From positions 290,238-354,237 of the forward strand of contig CALHRZ010000007.1 in NCBI GenBank assembly GCA_938038445.1: a stretch of DNA of 64,000 nucleotides, read 5' to 3'. The position numbers were made by a program, and so were the translations under genes. Source of the DNA: an uncultured bacterium (lineage in GTDB: Bacteria > Verrucomicrobiota > Kiritimatiellia > CAIKKV01). Below, piece by piece: positions 62,188 to 64,000 of the stretch. The notes beneath the pieces are model-generated. The model was not told where the DNA came from, searched no databases, and saw only the letters and a list, made by a program, of their open reading frames with translations. Positions within the stretch are counted from its first letter, which is position 1; the number at the start of each line of letters is the position of its first letter.

Positions 62188-64000
62188 TCAGGGATCGATC
62201 CAGACGGGGCTTGCCCAAGCCATTTCTCCGTCGGTCTGCAGCAGGCGCACGTAATAGAAGGCGAACGGGTGGGGGCATTGAGGAGTGGGGGGGAGCCAGC
62301 AATTGGCGAGTGGGGCTTTGTCCACCCATTTGAAGGAGAGATCGAGCTGTTGGCCGCCTGGTTTTCGGAAGGCGGGTTGGTTGCATCGGATGATTTCGAT
62401 CCATTCGATGGGGGCGGTTCCATGCGCCTCGATTCGGATGAGCCGTTGTTGGACCAGTTCGGGCATAGAAGAGAGGGAGGTTTCGCTACCGAGGGGGAGG
62501 CCGTTGAGGGTCCAGTCGAGGAGAATTCGGGGGCCGGATGTGGCGATTGTACGGCGGGCATGAAGGGCGTCGAAGATTGCTTCGCGGGTGAGGTTGGGTG
62601 CGTGGACCGCCAATAGACCTTGCTTGTAGGTTTTTTCATGGACGGCGGTTTCTGTTCCCCAATCCCCGCGGTGATCATCGCCGCCGGCTGTAAACCCTAC
62701 GCGCCAGCCTGCGGCGAGGGCGTTCCGCACGTAGCCTTTGGGGAAGGGGGGGGGAATGGATTGTTTTTCGGGCAGGGGGTTACCCTCTTCCGGAGGGCAT
62801 TCGTAGGAACCGCGGACTTGGAAGATTTCGACGAGGCGTTCGAAGTGCGGATCGTGGTCTTTCCAGTCGCAAAAGTTGCCGCCGTGGGCGGTATGGTGAG
62901 GGATGACGAGTGCTTTCTCGCCGTTTCGGCGGAGCACAGAGAAGAGGTCGGGAGGGGAGGGATAATGGCCTTCATCCGAGCGGTAGAGGGGCCTCCGGCC
63001 GGAGCGGAAATAGACATTACGGTCGCCGTCGCCATTTTTTCGCCATTTTGCCCATTCGTAGCCGAGGAGAACGGGGAAACGGCGAGGTTCGTTCCAGCGT
63101 TCGACGGCCTCGCAGGTGATTTGCCAGAACGCGTCGGATGTTTCCCAGAGGTGGTCGTGGTCGCTGGAGGCGGCGAAATCAAGCAATACGCCGTCGCGGA
63201 GTTGGTGAAAGTACTGGTCGAGGGAACCGGCGCCGTCGGACATTTCCGTATGCCCGTGAATCATTCCCCAATAGGTGGGGATGGCGTCAGCGGAGCAAAG
63301 AATGGGGTTGGAAACAGCGAGCAGATTATCGTTTCCGGCATGCACTTCCACGCGATGGATGCCCGGCTGGGAGAGGGTAGTGAAAAGGAGGCGGGAAGGA
63401 GCAGCGGGGGAATTTCCTGGGTGTGCCTCGAGGATGCGGGCAGCGTTTCGCAGAGTGATTGGATTGGGAGTTTCACCGGTTGCGAGGTTACCGAAGCGAT
63501 CTTCCGGTCGTAAGAGGATGGGAAATGAAACGTCCGGGCGGACCGTAGCCGGTGCGTAAACGCGCAGATGGTGAGGGGGGCCACCGAGGATATGCATCAG
63601 GCAGACGGACACGATGCGATCGGCGCTGATTTCGTTCCAGACCCGGCCGCCGGCCCATGGAGGGGGGTTGATTTCGTCCGTAGGGGGTTCCGTGAAGAGG
63701 ACGAAAAACTTGTTTAGGGCGTATCCGTTTTTGACTTGAATGCCCGGGGATCCATGGGTTCGGTCGCCGAGTGTGATGGTCAGACGGGTCCCTTTGGGAA
63801 ACCCGTCGGGTGGAGGGGTGATGACGAATTCCTGGCCGGGATATTTTGGGGTGAGGTCGAGGGGGCGTCCGGCCCATTCGGCTGAGAGATATCCTGGGGC
63901 GCGGGGGTTTTCGACCTGAGCGCCGATGAATCCTCCGTGGTTGTTTCGGCCTCCTTGAATCTGAACGATCAATCGGCATGGGGGGGAAACAGGGCGATTC
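62188..64000 (-). CDS. DUF3604/PHP-type metal-dependent hydrolase (5' end outside window)
   Basis: At least 604 residues, with the frame open to the right edge. DUF3604 landmarks: WGMIHGHTEMSDGAGSLDQYFHQLRDGVLLDFAASSDHDH (PHP-type metal histidines and Asp), ALVIPHHTAHGG, VEIFQVRGSYECP and VGFTAGGDDHRGDWG. The N-terminal about 200 residues are a beta-rich module. The family includes putative sugar or phosphoester hydrolases, often linked to glycan use in PVC-type genomes. A TTG at 63972 is in frame but upstream codons still read through, so the true start is beyond the window. Its stop lies in a GGGGTCA word. Confidence 0.8.
   Translation of the reverse strand, partial: NRPVSPPCRLIVQIQGGRNNHGGFIGAQVENPRAPGYLSAEWAGRPLDLTPKYPGQEFVITPPPDGFPKGTRLTITLGDRTHGSPGIQVKNGYALNKFFVLFTEPPTDEINPPPWAGGRVWNEISADRIVSVCLMHILGGPPHHLRVYAPATVRPDVSFPILLRPEDRFGNLATGETPNPITLRNAARILEAHPGNSPAAPSRLLFTTLSQPGIHRVEVHAGNDNLLAVSNPILCSADAIPTYWGMIHGHTEMSDGAGSLDQYFHQLRDGVLLDFAASSDHDHLWETSDAFWQITCEAVERWNEPRRFPVLLGYEWAKWRKNGDGDRNVYFRSGRRPLYRSDEGHYPSPPDLFSVLRRNGEKALVIPHHTAHGGNFCDWKDHDPHFERLVEIFQVRGSYECPPEEGNPLPEKQSIPPPFPKGYVRNALAAGWRVGFTAGGDDHRGDWGTETAVHEKTYKQGLLAVHAPNLTREAIFDALHARRTIATSGPRILLDWTLNGLPLGSETSLSSMPELVQQRLIRIEAHGTAPIEWIEIIRCNQPAFRKPGGQQLDLSFKWVDKAPLANCWLPPTPQCPHPFAFYYVRLLQTDGEMAWASPVWIDP

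Overview
The window (about 58-60% G+C by eye, unmeasured) is a gene-dense bacterial chromosome segment. It holds about 55 protein genes, one tRNA, one decayed gene, no rRNA, no CRISPR array and no intact insertion sequence. Many neighbouring genes share ATGA or GTGA start/stop overlaps, so most of it is organised in translationally coupled operons. The gene content fits the Planctomycetes-Verrucomicrobia-Lentisphaerae sphere or a nearby candidate phylum such as Hydrogenedentota, Sumerlaeota or Omnitrophota. Pointers are a Minf_1886-type protein, a DUF1080 protein, paired-CXXC zinc ribbons, UroD-like methyltransferase paralogs and a DUF3604/PHP protein. HydG, the [FeFe]-hydrogenase maturase, suggests an anaerobe. 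The phylum is inference.

Layout. 1-10.4 kb: a partial aldo/keto reductase, then a membrane pseudokinase, ligA and an alpha/beta hydrolase as one coupled set, facing a mutarotase-like gene with nfo, a UroD-like gene and a Gfo/Idh/MocA oxidoreductase. 10.4-11.15 kb: a gene-poor stretch with a perfect 30-bp palindrome. 11.15-16.1 kb: hisB-hisA-M16 peptidase, converging on a five-gene ECF sigma operon in which every gene overlaps the next. 16.2-21.2 kb: a second UroD-like gene coupled to an HU-zinc-ribbon fusion, a PAS-only protein and a YgiQ-type radical SAM protein.

21.2-36.9 kb is the most coherent system. APS kinase, ATP sulfurylase subunit 2 and a CysN-CysC fusion would make PAPS. They run directly into an ABC polysaccharide exporter (Wzm/Wzt with a glycan-binding C-terminus), a sulfotransferase, five glycosyltransferase-type genes and a GYF/membrane protein. 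Three more glycosyltransferases converge from the other side. No PAPS reductase is present. I read this as a locus for making and exporting a sulfated surface glycan. A gmd-rmd pair at 53.4-55.3 kb (GDP-D-rhamnose) could supply one of its sugars.

37.4-56.5 kb: serC, tRNA-Arg(CCG), a MetX-MetW fusion, an ECF sigma factor coupled to an anti-sigma/alpha-toroid membrane protein, an FHA-PEGA-ATP-grasp operon, a long minus-strand run (methyltransferase, galM, tandem M16, Minf_1886, HIT, guaB), then rmd-gmd-TIM barrel and rpsU. 56.8-64 kb: a secreted protein with an FGE-like end, a DUF1080 protein, hydG, a NERD-domain pseudogene and a truncated DUF3604/PHP gene.

Several recognisable sigma-70-like promoters place the -10 box only 6-8 nt before the start codon (hisB, nfo, metX-metW, the second sigma factor, possibly hydG). 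This suggests leaderless transcripts beside genes with normal Shine-Dalgarno leaders (guaB, rpsU, serC, FHA).
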